Assembly (NCBI GenBank): GCA_033026295.1
Contig: CM065184.1
Span: forward strand, 682,001-746,000
DNA: 64,000 nucleotides
Source: Channa striata
Taxonomy: Eukaryota; Chordata; Actinopteri; Anabantiformes; Channidae
Reading direction: 5' to 3'
The notes under the pieces were generated by a model. It did not search any database, was not told the DNA's origin, and saw only the letters and a program-made list of their open reading frames with translations. Made by a program: the position numbers and the translations under genes. How positions within the stretch are numbered: the stretch's first letter is position 1; every line of letters begins with the position of its first letter. Shown one piece after another: positions 34,123 through 45,500 of this stretch.

Positions 34123-34579
34123 CAAGGGCACCACAGGTCAATGGTATTTGGATTCATCAGCCACACAGGTAGGACGGAGCTGATTCCGACACACACTGTG
34201 ACGAAACTAGTGACTTCAGCTTCTCATGCATTTGTCGTCTGCCCTTTTTCTTCACTTGATCACTTATGTTTGTAGAGTTTCTGGACAAACTATAAGCATA
34301 TTTGCATGTTAAATGCAGGCAAAAGCATCTGTGCATACTGTGTGTGTGTGTGTGTGTGTGTACCATCACTGGCCACTGCGTCACACTTCTCTGCGTATCT
34401 AGCCCTCCATGCACGCCTCGTGGCCCTCCACAAAGAAACATGTGGCTCTGATGTTAATTGAAATTTTTCTAATGAAATAAAGTTAAAAAAGGAACGAGAC
34501 GGAGAGAGGGAGAGACTCAGAGGAGAAGACAAAGAAAGACAGAGGGTGAGGAAAAGGAGAAGTAAAAAAAAGAAGCAGA
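34123..34579. repeat. Noncoding DNA with a (TG)n tract
   Basis: It contains the TG tract 34340-34361 and a purine-rich run near 34495-34575. No gene is recognised. Confidence 0.6.
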
Positions 34580-34960
34580 AGCTTCAACTTTCTTTAATTA
34601 TGTTTACCCAACAGGCTTTGCTTCCTCATTTAAATAGCATAAACATCTGGCCGTGGCGCCGCTAGCATGGCGGCAGTAGTCAAGCAAATCTTGTGGAAAA
34701 TAATGAAATTAGATCCCTGGTGCTGTGACAGTGGAAGGGCAGAAGACATCCGCTCCATGTTAATAAAATTGCCATGAATGAGTGAATACAATTAGGAAAT
34801 TGTCAGTGGCGGCAGTGAACTTTTGTAACTCACCGATGTTTGCATCGTTCGATTAAGGCAGCAATTTGGACTTGTTTATTTGTGGCTGTTGTGGCTTTTA
34901 TTAATTGTGACCCGCAGTGATTGGCCTGCGATTAAACCAGTCACATATGATGTGGCTGAG
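34580..34960. promoter_or_regulatory. Strongest candidate conserved noncoding element (unverified)
   Basis: About 380 nt with no simple repeat, no open frame and no repeat resemblance. AT-core words (CTTTAATTATG near 34592, CAATTAGGAAATTG near 34790, TATTAATTGTGACC near 34899) alternate with GC-rich words (GTGGCGCCGCTAGCATGGCG near 34654). This block has the clearest enhancer-like texture in the window. Conservation is not tested. Confidence 0.4.
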
Positions 34961-36479
34961 AGTGAGGGATGGGTTGTGGGAAGGCTGATGAAGAACATTT
35001 TTTTTTTGTTTACTTCTCTGGGTGTGTGTCTGGGAAGATAGAACTGTGTGTGTGTTTGTGTCTTTGAGTATAATGCCAGAGAGCCATAGAGGATGTTTGG
35101 TTTTAATTTATGTGCTTTGAAATGTACCTCTAATTCATGTTTGATCTTAAAATTAGTACGTGAAAAAAATGTAAAAATATTAAAGACTTCAATTCTAGAA
35201 GATCATAAAAAAGAAGAAAGAGAAAACAAACTGTTACTTTGTTTCCTGACATCCCAACCCAACTTTTAATAGTAGCTTGTAAATTATAGTGCAAACCCAG
35301 GCAAAAACCTTGTACAAAAGCCCCACAGTGTTCTTTAAAGTTAAAGTTAAATCCCTGGGTTACCCAACCACTTTGACTTTTTGACTATTCAGCCACTATC
35401 ATACCCTATGCTTCAGTGATTCAACAGGCCACTTATTAGCTCGAAAGGCCCATAGATTAGATTAATATTGATACATGCAGGTTTGTTTTTGGTAAAATTT
35501 ATATACACACAAAAACAGTGCTGGGGTTAAGAAATTTCAGGGTAGGTTGCTTTTTGCGTCAGATATTGTGTGTTGGGGTTTCGGTTGTACCCTAAACATC
35601 AGAGTATAATGCAAAGGCACGTGACAAAGCAACACTTTTTGACGCCTATGGAATGACAACTTTGCCATTATTTGAGGTAGGATTTGACTGTAGCTGTTAA
35701 TCGGTCCTGTCTTCCCCAGCTCAAGAACGTGTGTGTGTGAGAGAGAAGCCCTTTTTATAAGGAAACCCAGCTGTTGGCATTCATATGGCCCCTGTTTAAA
35801 CAGGTCCTGTAAAATTACACTGAGCTAAAAAAAACACCAAAACTAAGAGCATTCAATTCAATATTTATGTTGTACAAGAGACTAGTGATGTGCTTTTGTT
35901 CGTTTTGCACATTTACAACCTAATTTGGGCTCAAAGTTGTTGAGCATCCAGTACAACAAAGCTCCATTACGTGCTCTATACATAGTTTTCTATTTTACCT
36001 GTAAGTCTCACATTTCAGTGTCTTTGTTCATCATCTGCAATGTGAAAACTCGACTCAATCACACAAAGACTTGTAGACGGGTTTCATTCATTGATTAACT
36101 GAAAGACATGGATGGATCAATAATGAAAAAGATCAGAAAAACAAACTGCAATCTGAAAAATAAAAACAGTTGAAAAGGCAAGTCGGTTTTTGGGAGAAAT
36201 TAAGAGTGAAATATCATAAAGAGAAGCAATTACTGCAACACAATGAATGAACCCACTTTTTTGAATAAAGTAACACGTGATTAAAAACTTGGTTGATCAG
36301 CCACAGTTAAAATTAACTCATCATGGAGGTAGACAACACAATTTCCTTCTAAAGGATGTGATGTATTTATCATATGCATAGTGTAGATATCGATACAGGC
36401 TTTAGTGCTTTAGAATAAAGCCCTCCAAATGCTTTCAGTCTTTATCATCTTCACCCTTTGAGTCTGGTGTTCTGACTTC
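34961..36479. other. AT-rich noncoding DNA
   Basis: No gene, RNA or named repeat is recognised. Confidence 0.5.
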
Positions 36480-36699
36480 ACTTTGCAAATTTGAAGTAGC
36501 ACGCCGCTACTCTCCTTGCTCTGTGCTTTGTGGAGAGAGGTCTGTGTTTACTTTTCAGCCTCGCGCAGGCAATGGAAGGGATTACATTTGTGGAAATGAG
36601 TTGTCATTTCACTAGGTAATAATGGATTTGGGCCTGAGAGCTCAACAAACACAACACGAGGAGAGCGGAGAGGATGAAACACGGGGGCCGACATGGAGA
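36480..36699. promoter_or_regulatory. Possible conserved noncoding block (weak)
   Basis: A balanced, repeat-free stretch (for example CTCGCGCAGGCAATGGAAGG near 36560) between AT-rich DNA and a TG-rich patch. No other support. Confidence 0.2.
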
Positions 36700-37257
36700 C
36701 TATGTGTTTGTGCGTGTGTGTGTACACGGTGGTGGATTTTTACCCACAAAAGAAGGATGGGACCTGTGCACACACACAAAAAGCGCAGACTTCTTGGCTG
36801 GACATCTTTTCAAATGAGAGAGCATTTGTGGATTCTGCTGGGGTGCCTGGTTGGGGGTGGATATCCCCCCAACAAGATTCCTCCAATCTTCAAAGTTCCT
36901 GTCTGGTTGGAAGTAATGTTTTCCATCCCTGTTGCCAGCTTGAGTTTGTCCTATCATCACTGCTGTAGTTACTGACAACCGTGTTTTTTCTTTCGTCTCG
37001 GTTGCCCTCCGATTTGCCTCTGTAGTGTTTAAATACAGATTTGAAATGTCTCTTTTGTCTCCGGCTTGAGTTTTTTGGAAGTTCCATTTTCGTCTGCCAA
37101 AGGAAACAGACCCTTTTAGTTTTACCTTCCTGTCTGTAACCATGACCTTGGGACTGCACAGTAGGATGCCAGTCACACTAAGTCCATCTTCATCACGCCT
37201 CCTTATTCCATTCCACATCCTATATGCAGTCATGCATAATGTGTCTGTCAGCTGCAA
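36700..37257 (-). other. Longest unexplained open frame outside LINEs (185 codons, doubtful)
   Basis: A basic, polar predicted product with no signal peptide, membrane segment or recognised domain. The C-terminal end reads CA words (CTHTRTNT). A nested plus-strand frame of 117 codons overlaps it. Codon bias was not computed. It is probably a chance frame, but it is long for this AT-rich DNA. Confidence 0.12.
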
Positions 37258-37619
37258 TGTCTTCAGAACAGTGAGCCAAAACCAAAAATGGGTCCAGAAA
37301 CGAGTCTATACATTGACCTCAAACTACTTAGTGGCGCATCATCATCAGTAATTCAAGGACTCAAGTAGAGATCTAAGCAGTTACTGATTGACCTTGGGAC
37401 CCGAGTCTGTCTGAGAACAAGTGCCAGTGCTGAGTCTGTGCCAACAAGTCGGTTTTGCAGTGCACATTTAGATGTAAAACATATTCATGGTGATGTCAAT
37501 GGTAAAATGACATTTCCTGCTGCCTTGATTGACCACAACACCTTATTAATTAGTAGTGAACTTAGGTGTTCTGTGTCTATTTGGGTCTGTCTGGGATGTT
37601 CATATTTTTAAATTGCATT
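37258..37619. other. Noncoding stretch
   Basis: No gene or named repeat is recognised. Confidence 0.5.
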
Positions 37620-37805
37620 TACATTTAGTCAGTTGGCAGACCATTTGGCTGTTATCCAAAGGGACACACACACAGGCCACTTAGGGTTCAGTGTTTTGCC
37701 CAAAGACACGTTGTCATGTGGAGCCAGGAGGAACCTCGATATCGGACCACTAACCCTGTGGTTTATGGATGACTGCTCTATCAAGTGAGCCACAGCGGTC
37801 CCCAT
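37620..37805 (-). mobile_element. tRNA-type SINE relic, reverse orientation
   Basis: CATTTACATTTAGTCAGTTG (37617-37636), the TTATCCAAAGGGACAC word, CAGTGTTTTGCCCAAAGACA and a terminal GAGCCACAGCGGTC follow the order of a widespread fish SINE read backwards. The tRNA-like head lies at the right end. It is internally diverged. Confidence 0.6.
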
Positions 37806-38346
37806 CATGTGTTATTATCCTCAGGTCTACATGGACTGGGACCGCACTTGATCTCTTTGGGAAAGGTTATTTTGAAAATCCATTTTGTTGCGTTTTGTTA
37901 CGTTTCCAAACGTCATTTTTGGATCGGGTTTTGGGCCATGAAGACTGCTTGACATAAAAGACAGATTTTATGCACCTGTTAGTATTGGCAATGAACAGAT
38001 CTTTTCTTAAATAAAGCCCCAACAATGGAAATGATCGGGTCCAACATCCACAGACTTTGACCTGTGCAACAACGTATTCGACTGGATCTATAGACTTCTG
38101 CTAAGGCTTCAGCTTTGATTGAATCAAGTGGATATTTTCCACAGTAAATCCTTTTAGTGTGAAATTCCATCATTGTGTTGTATTTTCCTTCAAAACGATT
38201 CCGATTTTAGACAATATCCAAGTAGGACTGGGGATTCTGGCCCCCATTATTTTATGTCTGTATGCTTGTCTTTTCTAAAACAAACGCGGATCTGAGCAAT
38301 TACAAATACAGTACTGTTGTTTTGGCCACCTTTTTTGAAATTAATG
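37806..38346. other. Noncoding stretch
   Basis: No gene or named repeat is recognised. Confidence 0.5.
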
Positions 38347-38558
38347 AGGGGGCCAAAACATTAGAACCACCTCTTCATATAATATAGTATAACTCCACTA
38401 CCCACTTTGTCCTCAATAATAAAAATATAAAATTATCACCTTTCTGAGTGTTGCAACCTAAAAACAGAGAAATTATAACCCCGTAAAGGTAGAATTTGTG
38501 GCAGAGCCACTGTATTGGCTAGGATGCACAGGTGGTCATAATGTTGTTCCTGACCATT
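38347..38558. mobile_element. MITE-like element with imperfect terminal inverted repeats
   Basis: The left end AACATTAGAACCACC and the right end, read in reverse as AACATTATGACCACC, match at 13 of 15 positions and bracket about 210 nt. The interior phrase AGTGTTGCAACCTAAAAACA is familiar from a common fish nonautonomous DNA element. A lone end of the same type lies at 41155-41185. The superfamily was not determined. Confidence 0.6.
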
Positions 38559-39479
38559 GGATTTTTTTAGTAACAAATACTAAGCATCTGGACACTGCTG
38601 CATGAACAGCAGGATAATGAATGGTTTGCAGGGAGCGCTGAAAAAATGAAAAAAGTTAAAAGTTTACAAAATATTTTTTTTATTCCATGACATTATCAAC
38701 AATAGAATAACTTTCATGAGTACTGTCACATTTAGTAATTGTACTATTTTTGAGGTTCTGAAGGATACTTCCACTTTCAGTCAGGCATAATTTCACACTG
38801 ATTGCCCTCTAGTGGACAAGCTTTGATGTCTTCCACACACAAAATATGTGGACAAGTATTTCAATAATGTTGAGGGATTGTCCACACAAATGCACTGTTA
38901 AAAAGTATGAACATTGGTATTTTGAATAAATTGAAGTGACCTAAAGCAATTTAGCTTTGATCAAGTCCAAGTCTCATACTGGCAATAAAAGGAAAACTGA
39001 ACTGCTGATTGTATCAGCAGTTTGGGATCCCGGGCAGACGTCACACTTAATGCTGGGACCATGTGGTTTCGCTCTTCAGAACGTCTGTGCCTTGATGTGT
39101 GTAAAAATATCATTGCAGAGGTGAAGGACGAAAGGGTTCTTTTATAATACGACGGTTTTGTAAAGAAGGCTCTATATCATGTCACATACATCTGTGAAGC
39201 TGTGAAATCTCAGGTCACTTGGTTAGTGACATGAGGTAAGAAAAGCCACAAAACTGCACATTTAATAAAAAAATATCATTAGTCTCACTCTCCTATGTGG
39301 TGATTTTCTATAGGTAATGGTGTAGTTGTATATGCATTCGTGTATAAAATTGCATGCAGGCTTGTGTGTGTGTAAACATTTGCATTTGTGTGAGGAATGA
39401 ATCTGTGTACAAGTATCTATTTTTTTGTGTGTTTGAATGCACACGTGTATCTGTGTGTGTGTGTCCTGAGACAGATGGG
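38559..39479. other. AT-rich noncoding DNA with a small hairpin
   Basis: AACTGCTGAT (39000-39009) and ATCAGCAGTT (39013-39022) form a 10-bp perfect stem with a 3-nt loop. No gene is recognised. A TG-rich patch lies at 39363-39465. Confidence 0.5.
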
Positions 39480-39700
39480 TAATAGCCCCTGTGCTGAGAG
39501 CGGGGCCCTGCGTAACGTGCAGCCCTGATTGCAGACCTGATTACCTGCCATATGCTAGCTGAAGGGTTGAGGGCCGGACCAAATGAGAACAGTATGCAAA
39601 CGTTAAAGCAGCGTTTTTATAGCGCAGTCATTATGCACCCGCTCTGGCAAATGAAAACGAGCATGGCGGGGTGGGAATATAATGAAGTCTTGAAAAAAAA
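39480..39700. promoter_or_regulatory. Candidate conserved noncoding element (unverified)
   Basis: A repeat-free block with GATTGCAGACCTGATTACC near 39527, CAGTATGCAAACG near 39590 and TTATAGCGCAGTCATTATGC near 39616. Enhancer-like texture, with no open frame of note. Confidence 0.33.
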
Positions 39701-41129
39701 CAAAAAAAACAGAGGGGTCACGGTACGTGGTCGCTGCTGCTCCCTTCCTCCTGTAATCCTATTGGCCAGAGGGGGAAGGGGAAGCGGCCCCTGCTAAAAT
39801 AAGAGTAAAGTACTGGTTAGACCGCAGGGTGGCCCTGTTTGATTGAAAAGCCTGCTAGAGAGATATGGCAGTAAAAAAGCAACTGTATCTCCTTCCAAGT
39901 ACACCACCTTTAGTAGGGGAATGTGTACAAAACAGAAGCATGTGTGTGTGTGGTTGTCTGCATGTGATGTGATTATGTTCCTATTAGCCTTTGCATTCTC
40001 CATTATGCATGGAGCGTACAGGGCTAGACTGACCTTGTAAGATGATCATTGACTCTCTTTGGAAAACACTTGTTATCCCAGGATTAACACACATGCCAAT
40101 TACTACCACATGAGCCCAGGAAATAAAACATTTCCTATCTGTGATTCTAACAAAAGAGGAACTCCTCTGTGTACACCCATGAAAATGCATGGTGCATGCA
40201 GACACATATAGCTTTCTAGACTGCACACACAAGCAAATTCAGAATATATTAGTTCAGTGGTAGGTATCGTCAGAGTTGGTCAATCACTATCCAGATGAAT
40301 GATGAAACATCAGGTGGAAGCACATGTACTGGTGTGTTACCTGAGAGTACACAACATGCTACACAACTCTGTGTATTGATGCTTCATGGGTCAAAATCCC
40401 AGAGGTTTTACATGACTGATGCTCATTATGCTAATTTTAACAAATGGTTGTGAAAAAAAGCACAAAATGGTTTAGTCTAATTAGGTATGTAAATAAAGAT
40501 GCGTTTAATATTTTTAGAGCGTGAGGTTCAGACAGATGTGTTTAAGGTACCTTAAAAGAAACAGGGGAGGCAAAGGCAACACCGAGGCAGAGAGGGTAAT
40601 ATTTATGGAAATTTTGGACGTGAAAGCATCATAGCAGACTCATAACTGTCATGTGTACACTTCTGTTTGAGTACAACATTGATAAATAAAATACAGTCTT
40701 ACAGTTTTATTGTCCCTGTTTGGACAGATCCAACTCAGTCTCTTCTTCCTCTCTTTCAGTTTTTATTCTAAGCTAGGCTGACCACTTGGCAGTCCCAGGT
40801 TTACAATTATGACACTGACATCCATCTTCTTACGTCAGTCTTGGAAATAAAGTAAATGGTTACACAGACGTATTAAAAAATACTGTAAAAAATTCATAAG
40901 CAACAGAATAACAATGCAAATCACATCATCATTCATTGTCTTTTCGTGTCACTACATCACATGAGGAGATTTCTATTTTGTTTTTGGTGTACTTGTCATA
41001 TACTTAAAAATAAGGGTCAAAGGTCACTGTTGGAGGGCACTGTCCAAGGTGGAGGTGATTTTAGTTTGATTAGCTGACAGGCCGTTAAACCACGATGACA
41101 CACCAGCATTTATTAGTTCCTGCAATTTT
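39701..41129. other. Noncoding stretch
   Basis: No gene or named repeat is recognised. Confidence 0.5.
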
Positions 41130-41200
41130 TTTCAACATATATTTTATATTAAAATGCGCAACGAGGTGGTATTAATGTTGTGGCTGATCGAGGCTGTTCG
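41130..41200. mobile_element. Orphan end of the 38.3-kb MITE-like family
   Basis: GAGGTGGTATTAATGTTGTG (41164-41183) resembles the right end of the element at 38347-38558 (GGTGGTCATAATGTTGTTCC). No partner end was identified. Confidence 0.45.
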
Positions 41201-42749
41201 GGGCAGACATGTCCACAGCCATTGTGAACATGCTGCTACTGCAACTGTAAAATTCTCTAAAATTAACATAAAATTGCACTTCTAAAAGTGTTCACGAATC
41301 TTACCTACAGTAACAAACATACATGTTGCGTGTAAAGCATAGGGCAGAAAAATCTCATTTTTAAGTGGAGAGTCCCACCATACTCACAACCTGTTTGGAG
41401 TATGGTGTGTAAGGAGCAGCTCCTGTTGCCAGGGGCTCCCCTGCACTCTCCATTTCCATGCATCAGGAGAAAAGGGGAACTTGTGCATAATCCTGAAGCC
41501 CATTGTGGCCTACTTAGTGGGAAGGGAACATGCCTTTTCAACTGGTCGTGCCTTTGTATGTGGGTCAGCTTCATTCAAATTCTCTTTCATTCCAGCTCTT
41601 CCTCAGACACTGTGGCCCATCATTAGCTGTAATATAGGTCACCCCAGGCTTTGTGAGGCTCCAGCCCCATTTGCATTCTTGATTCAGATGGAGCAGTTGT
41701 AGAGTCACTGTAGGTAAAGAGGTTGGAAGCTAGTGGGGAAGGTGCTTTTATCACATTTGATGAAAGGATGGAGGTCAGTCTGGAGACATGTGTAAAAGGA
41801 TCACAGTGTTTTTCCAGTTGTGGGAAGATGAAATAGAAGGAATGCATTTTGGAATATACTGTACAGATTTTCTTCATTGTCAAGACAACATAAAAAGATT
41901 AATAACTATAAACATTCACAACAACATATTCACAGACTTCATGTGTAAACTAACTGCTTGGATGGGATGTCTACATGCACGTCACTTGCAATGCACAAAC
42001 TGTTTTATTTTTTGATAAGATTTCATGTATAGTCAAACACAACAAATATAGAACTGCTTCTTCCCGCTGCTGCTACACCCATCATTGTTTGGTGTGCAAA
42101 TGTGTGGAATGTTTCCCCATGGGTAGAAGCATGTGCATATCTGTAGTTTCAAAACATGTGAGCTAGAGTAAAAATGTATAAAGGGTCTGCTGCTGATTAT
42201 AATGAACGATGTGTTATATAATGTTACTATTTTTTCTTTATCTTCAAAATCCTAAAACGTTTCGTAAAATAGTTTCTTTGTTGCATCAAAGTTTCTCTCG
42301 CTTCTAGCTTTGCGCCGACCATTACCTATCTACTATATAAAACTACTATTCTGCATCCTCATGCTGCCTTTAATCTCCATGTTGGCTCAGTTATTCCTCA
42401 CAGCTGGATGGCAGGACCCACTGTGTGCACCTGTTGGAGCACAGTGCAGATGCATCAAGAGATGAAGAGCGTGGAAATATTCTGTTGTGTGGTGTCACGT
42501 TTGTGGCTTTAAAGCCCTAAAGTCCTTAAGAGCACAGCAGATCAAGCCTGAGTTTAGTATGCAAAGGGAAAGAGCCTATTGACAATCTTTTCTCTCTTCT
42601 TGGCAAATTACATGTTTAAGCCTTAATTGTTATTGGAGATGCTATCATGAAGCGGATGCAGCCCTCACTTCTGAACCTGCTAAAGCCTGACAGTGGTGTG
42701 AAGGGGGCAGAGGAGGGAAGCAAAATACAGCAGCCTATGTATAATTAAT
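41201..42749. other. Noncoding stretch with a short inverted repeat
   Basis: CACCATACTC (41376-41385) and GAGTATGGTG (41398-41407) form 10-bp arms around a 12-nt spacer. No gene or named repeat is recognised. Confidence 0.5.
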
Positions 42750-42767
42750 AACACACACACACACACA
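42750..42767 (+). repeat. (AC)n microsatellite
   Basis: An AC tract of 18 nt. Confidence 0.95.
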
Positions 42768-42939
42768 ACCTTTCTATCCTCTTTAGAATGGACAGCTGGT
42801 GCCACGGTGTATTTCTGACCTCCAAAGGCTGCAGAGTTAAATTACGATACTAAGGGCTAGGAGGGAATGGGAATTGGTAAAGGGTGGATGTAAAAGAGAA
42901 CACACACTCACATCCAGAGAGACCCGGCTTCAGCTGAGG
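42768..42939. other. Noncoding stretch
   Basis: No gene is recognised. Confidence 0.45.
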
Positions 42940-43760
42940 TATTTTGTAGGACGTCTGGTGTGAACAGCTCTCTTGAGGTCATTGCGTAGGGGCTCTACTG
43001 GGTTGAAGTGTGGTCTCTGACTGGACCACTCCAGATAGCAGATTTCATGAATCCAGTGTGTAATAGATTTGCTTAAGTGTACTCCATCACCCAGCTTTTA
43101 CTAAACTCCAGCTTACAGACAGCCACCCTGACTGTAACCTGTAGGATGCCTTGAAAAGCCCCCAAATGAATTTCCTCGTCCTTGATGATGAAGCTATCCA
43201 GACCCAGAGGCAGACATGCCCCAAATCACAAACCATTCTCATTATACAGGCGTCAAAAAGCGCTGATTTGTTCAGTCCCTTTGCGTTACATGCTGCTGTT
43301 CCCATCTCCGAGCTTTGTACAATGGAAACCCTGTGGCTTTAATGTTTGAGGCTGAAGAAATGACGTTGAATTTATTGTTAAGAGGTCTTTTAAGGTTTTT
43401 TTGTATATAAAACGTTGTTGTAGCATCAAAAGGTGAGTGTCCAGTCCCGATGTCAAATGTAACTGTACCATCAATATTGAAACGCTTTATTCCCAGGGCG
43501 GCAAATAGTAGCTAAAGGGTACCTGTGGCATCTGCATGACACGCCAAAGAACGTACAAAGTGGCACAATCTGACACCAGAGGAAGTGACAATATGTGGAG
43601 CTGTGGGATGAAAACGTGTTATGTTATGGTATGTTTTTTGACAGTGTTTTTACCTTTGCACATTCATTGTCAGGTGGTACAACGTGAGGATACGTAATGA
43701 AAATAAATTAACCTTGGTTTTATCAGTCACCAAAACATTTTCCCAGCAACAAAGTAAAAG
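42940..43760 (+). mobile_element. Possible decayed DNA-transposon relic
   Basis: The order of GGTCATTGCGTAGGGGCTCT (42978), GGCAGACATGCCCCAAATCA (43210) and GTTTTATCAGTCACCAAAAC (43716) recalls the antisense strand of fish Tc1/mariner-type elements. It is heavily diverged, with no terminal repeats or open frame. The assignment is from memory and weak. Confidence 0.3.
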
Positions 43761-44713
43761 TGTTTTTTTTAGTAAACATGAGCTATGCAGTGATTTTGCA
43801 ACAGCTTGTTCTGTGGTATCCTGTCCTGAACATCATACTCCAGGGACCACTCACCATGGTTTGCATTTGGTAGACTAATGGACAGAGATGGTAACTAGCT
43901 CTATCTTATGTGCTGTGCTTTGTTTTACCTTTGCATTTATGTTAGCTGGGCACCAAAGGACTGCCCAAGGTCTAAATATAAGTTTAAATGTAAGTCATCC
44001 GCCAAATGACTAAGTATCAGTTGACTCCAGCTTTCCTGGCTTTTAGCTGAGATGGTGGCATGTTCCTTCCAGCCTACAATGTGAGCCGTTTGTTAAGTAA
44101 GGAAAAGACCAATACTCTGATGTGTGTTGTAAGAAATAGATAGAGTTTGGCTCATAACTGTACTGTAACTTTAAAGGACGACCTCAATGGATTTTAAAAT
44201 AACTCTGCATATGAATGCAGGTATTTGCAGAGGACTTGCTAGCCTTTCTCACCACTGTACGACAGAGGTACACACACCCCACTCTCACATGCACACAGCT
44301 GACTTTTGCATGCCCTCGTCACTTTGCTCAATGCAATCCCTATCTCTTCATTAATTGATCTAAAATGGCTCTGATTATCTCGGCTCGTATGCAAAAGAAG
44401 CCTGAGTTGCTTCCAACTCTTTCAAGATAGCAGAAGCCAAGACAGACAGAACTTTGGCTGAAACTCCTCCTGTGCCTTATTTCCTGATGGGAAACAACGT
44501 TAATACCCTGCCACCCCACGCGTCTCCCTCTTATCTGCACCCTGAGCTTCTTTTGATGTCCCAACTCTAATCAACTCGCTGGGGCCGTCGGATGTGTGCC
44601 TGACATGGGACAATCGTCGGAATCTAGATCGTTACATCTCGCCTGACATTACTGTGGCATTTTTGTCGAGGCAGAGGTAACGGGAGCGAAGATTGGTTAC
44701 GGGAGACTACCTT
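43761..44713. other. Noncoding DNA with a small SINE-tail-like scrap
   Basis: Positions 43975-44015 (AGTCATCCGCCAAATGACTA) resemble the SINE-tail word seen at 31660-31685. No gene is recognised. Confidence 0.45.
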
Positions 44714-44765
44714 TGAATATGCCCCTCCCAATGGAAATTCCTTTCCATTGGGAGGGGCATATTCA
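44714..44765. repeat. Perfect hairpin, 24-bp arms and 4-nt loop
   Basis: Arms 44714-44737 and 44742-44765 are exact reverse complements around the loop TTCC. The arm core is ATGCCCCTCCCAATGGAAA. It has the same design as the hairpins at 5466-5527 and 8843-8882, with an unrelated sequence. Confidence 0.95.
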
Positions 44766-45129
44766 TACCAGTGTGGAATTAGGTCCTTTTTTAGACATGC
44801 AGGAAATCCAGTGTTGGTGCTGGAGTTCACATGGGTCCTTATCAGGAACGGCATAGGCCCTATTCATAGTGTCTGCTATCAGTATAATTCTTTTTGACAT
44901 TTCAGATAAGCATCTTAACGGAAAGCTCCCAACTAGGCAGATGGGGGAGTTGTCAAATAATGAAGGAATCCTACATGTTTACTACTAAAATATCAGCCTT
45001 TTAAATAGGTGTCTGTATTTGACTGTTATCGGGGCAATCTGTGAACCCTCGTCCTCACCGCTTCCCATATCTCTATGAGGGACAGGGGTTAGGAGTGTGT
45101 GTGTGTGCTTCTGCAGATGATTTACCACA
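44766..45129. other. Noncoding stretch
   Basis: No gene or named repeat is recognised. Confidence 0.5.
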
Positions 45130-45500
45130 TACAGACGCCACAGGGCCTGTGCGTCTCCACTGTATCATGCTGTAATACCATTCATAATCCTGCCCGTGCC
45201 TAATCTGCTAATATTTTGTGGAGAATTATCTGAGGACACTGTTTCATATGCAAATATGTTTGGACATGGGGTAAACACAACGTTGACTGTCTGCCGGTGA
45301 AACATCTACTGTTGTGTCGTCTTTTCACTCAGACAGATTACGCATCTGCTGTGCTGCCTGTTTGTGGTGGGTTGTGGCTGGGAGTAAACACTCCCTAATT
45401 ATCCGCGTATTATTTATCAACTTCTAATCACCGGTCAGCAAGGACAGAGGCCTCATACTTTGAATTAGCTGGGTGTGTAGTTGACGAAGTTCAGCGGAAT
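45130..45500. promoter_or_regulatory. Candidate conserved noncoding element with an octamer-like site (unverified)
   Basis: A repeat-free block with the POU-type octamer ATGCAAAT at 45248-45255, CCCTAATTATCCGCG near 45392 and TTCTAATCACCGG near 45422. Its texture is enhancer-like. Octamers also occur by chance, so this is only suggestive. Confidence 0.35.
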
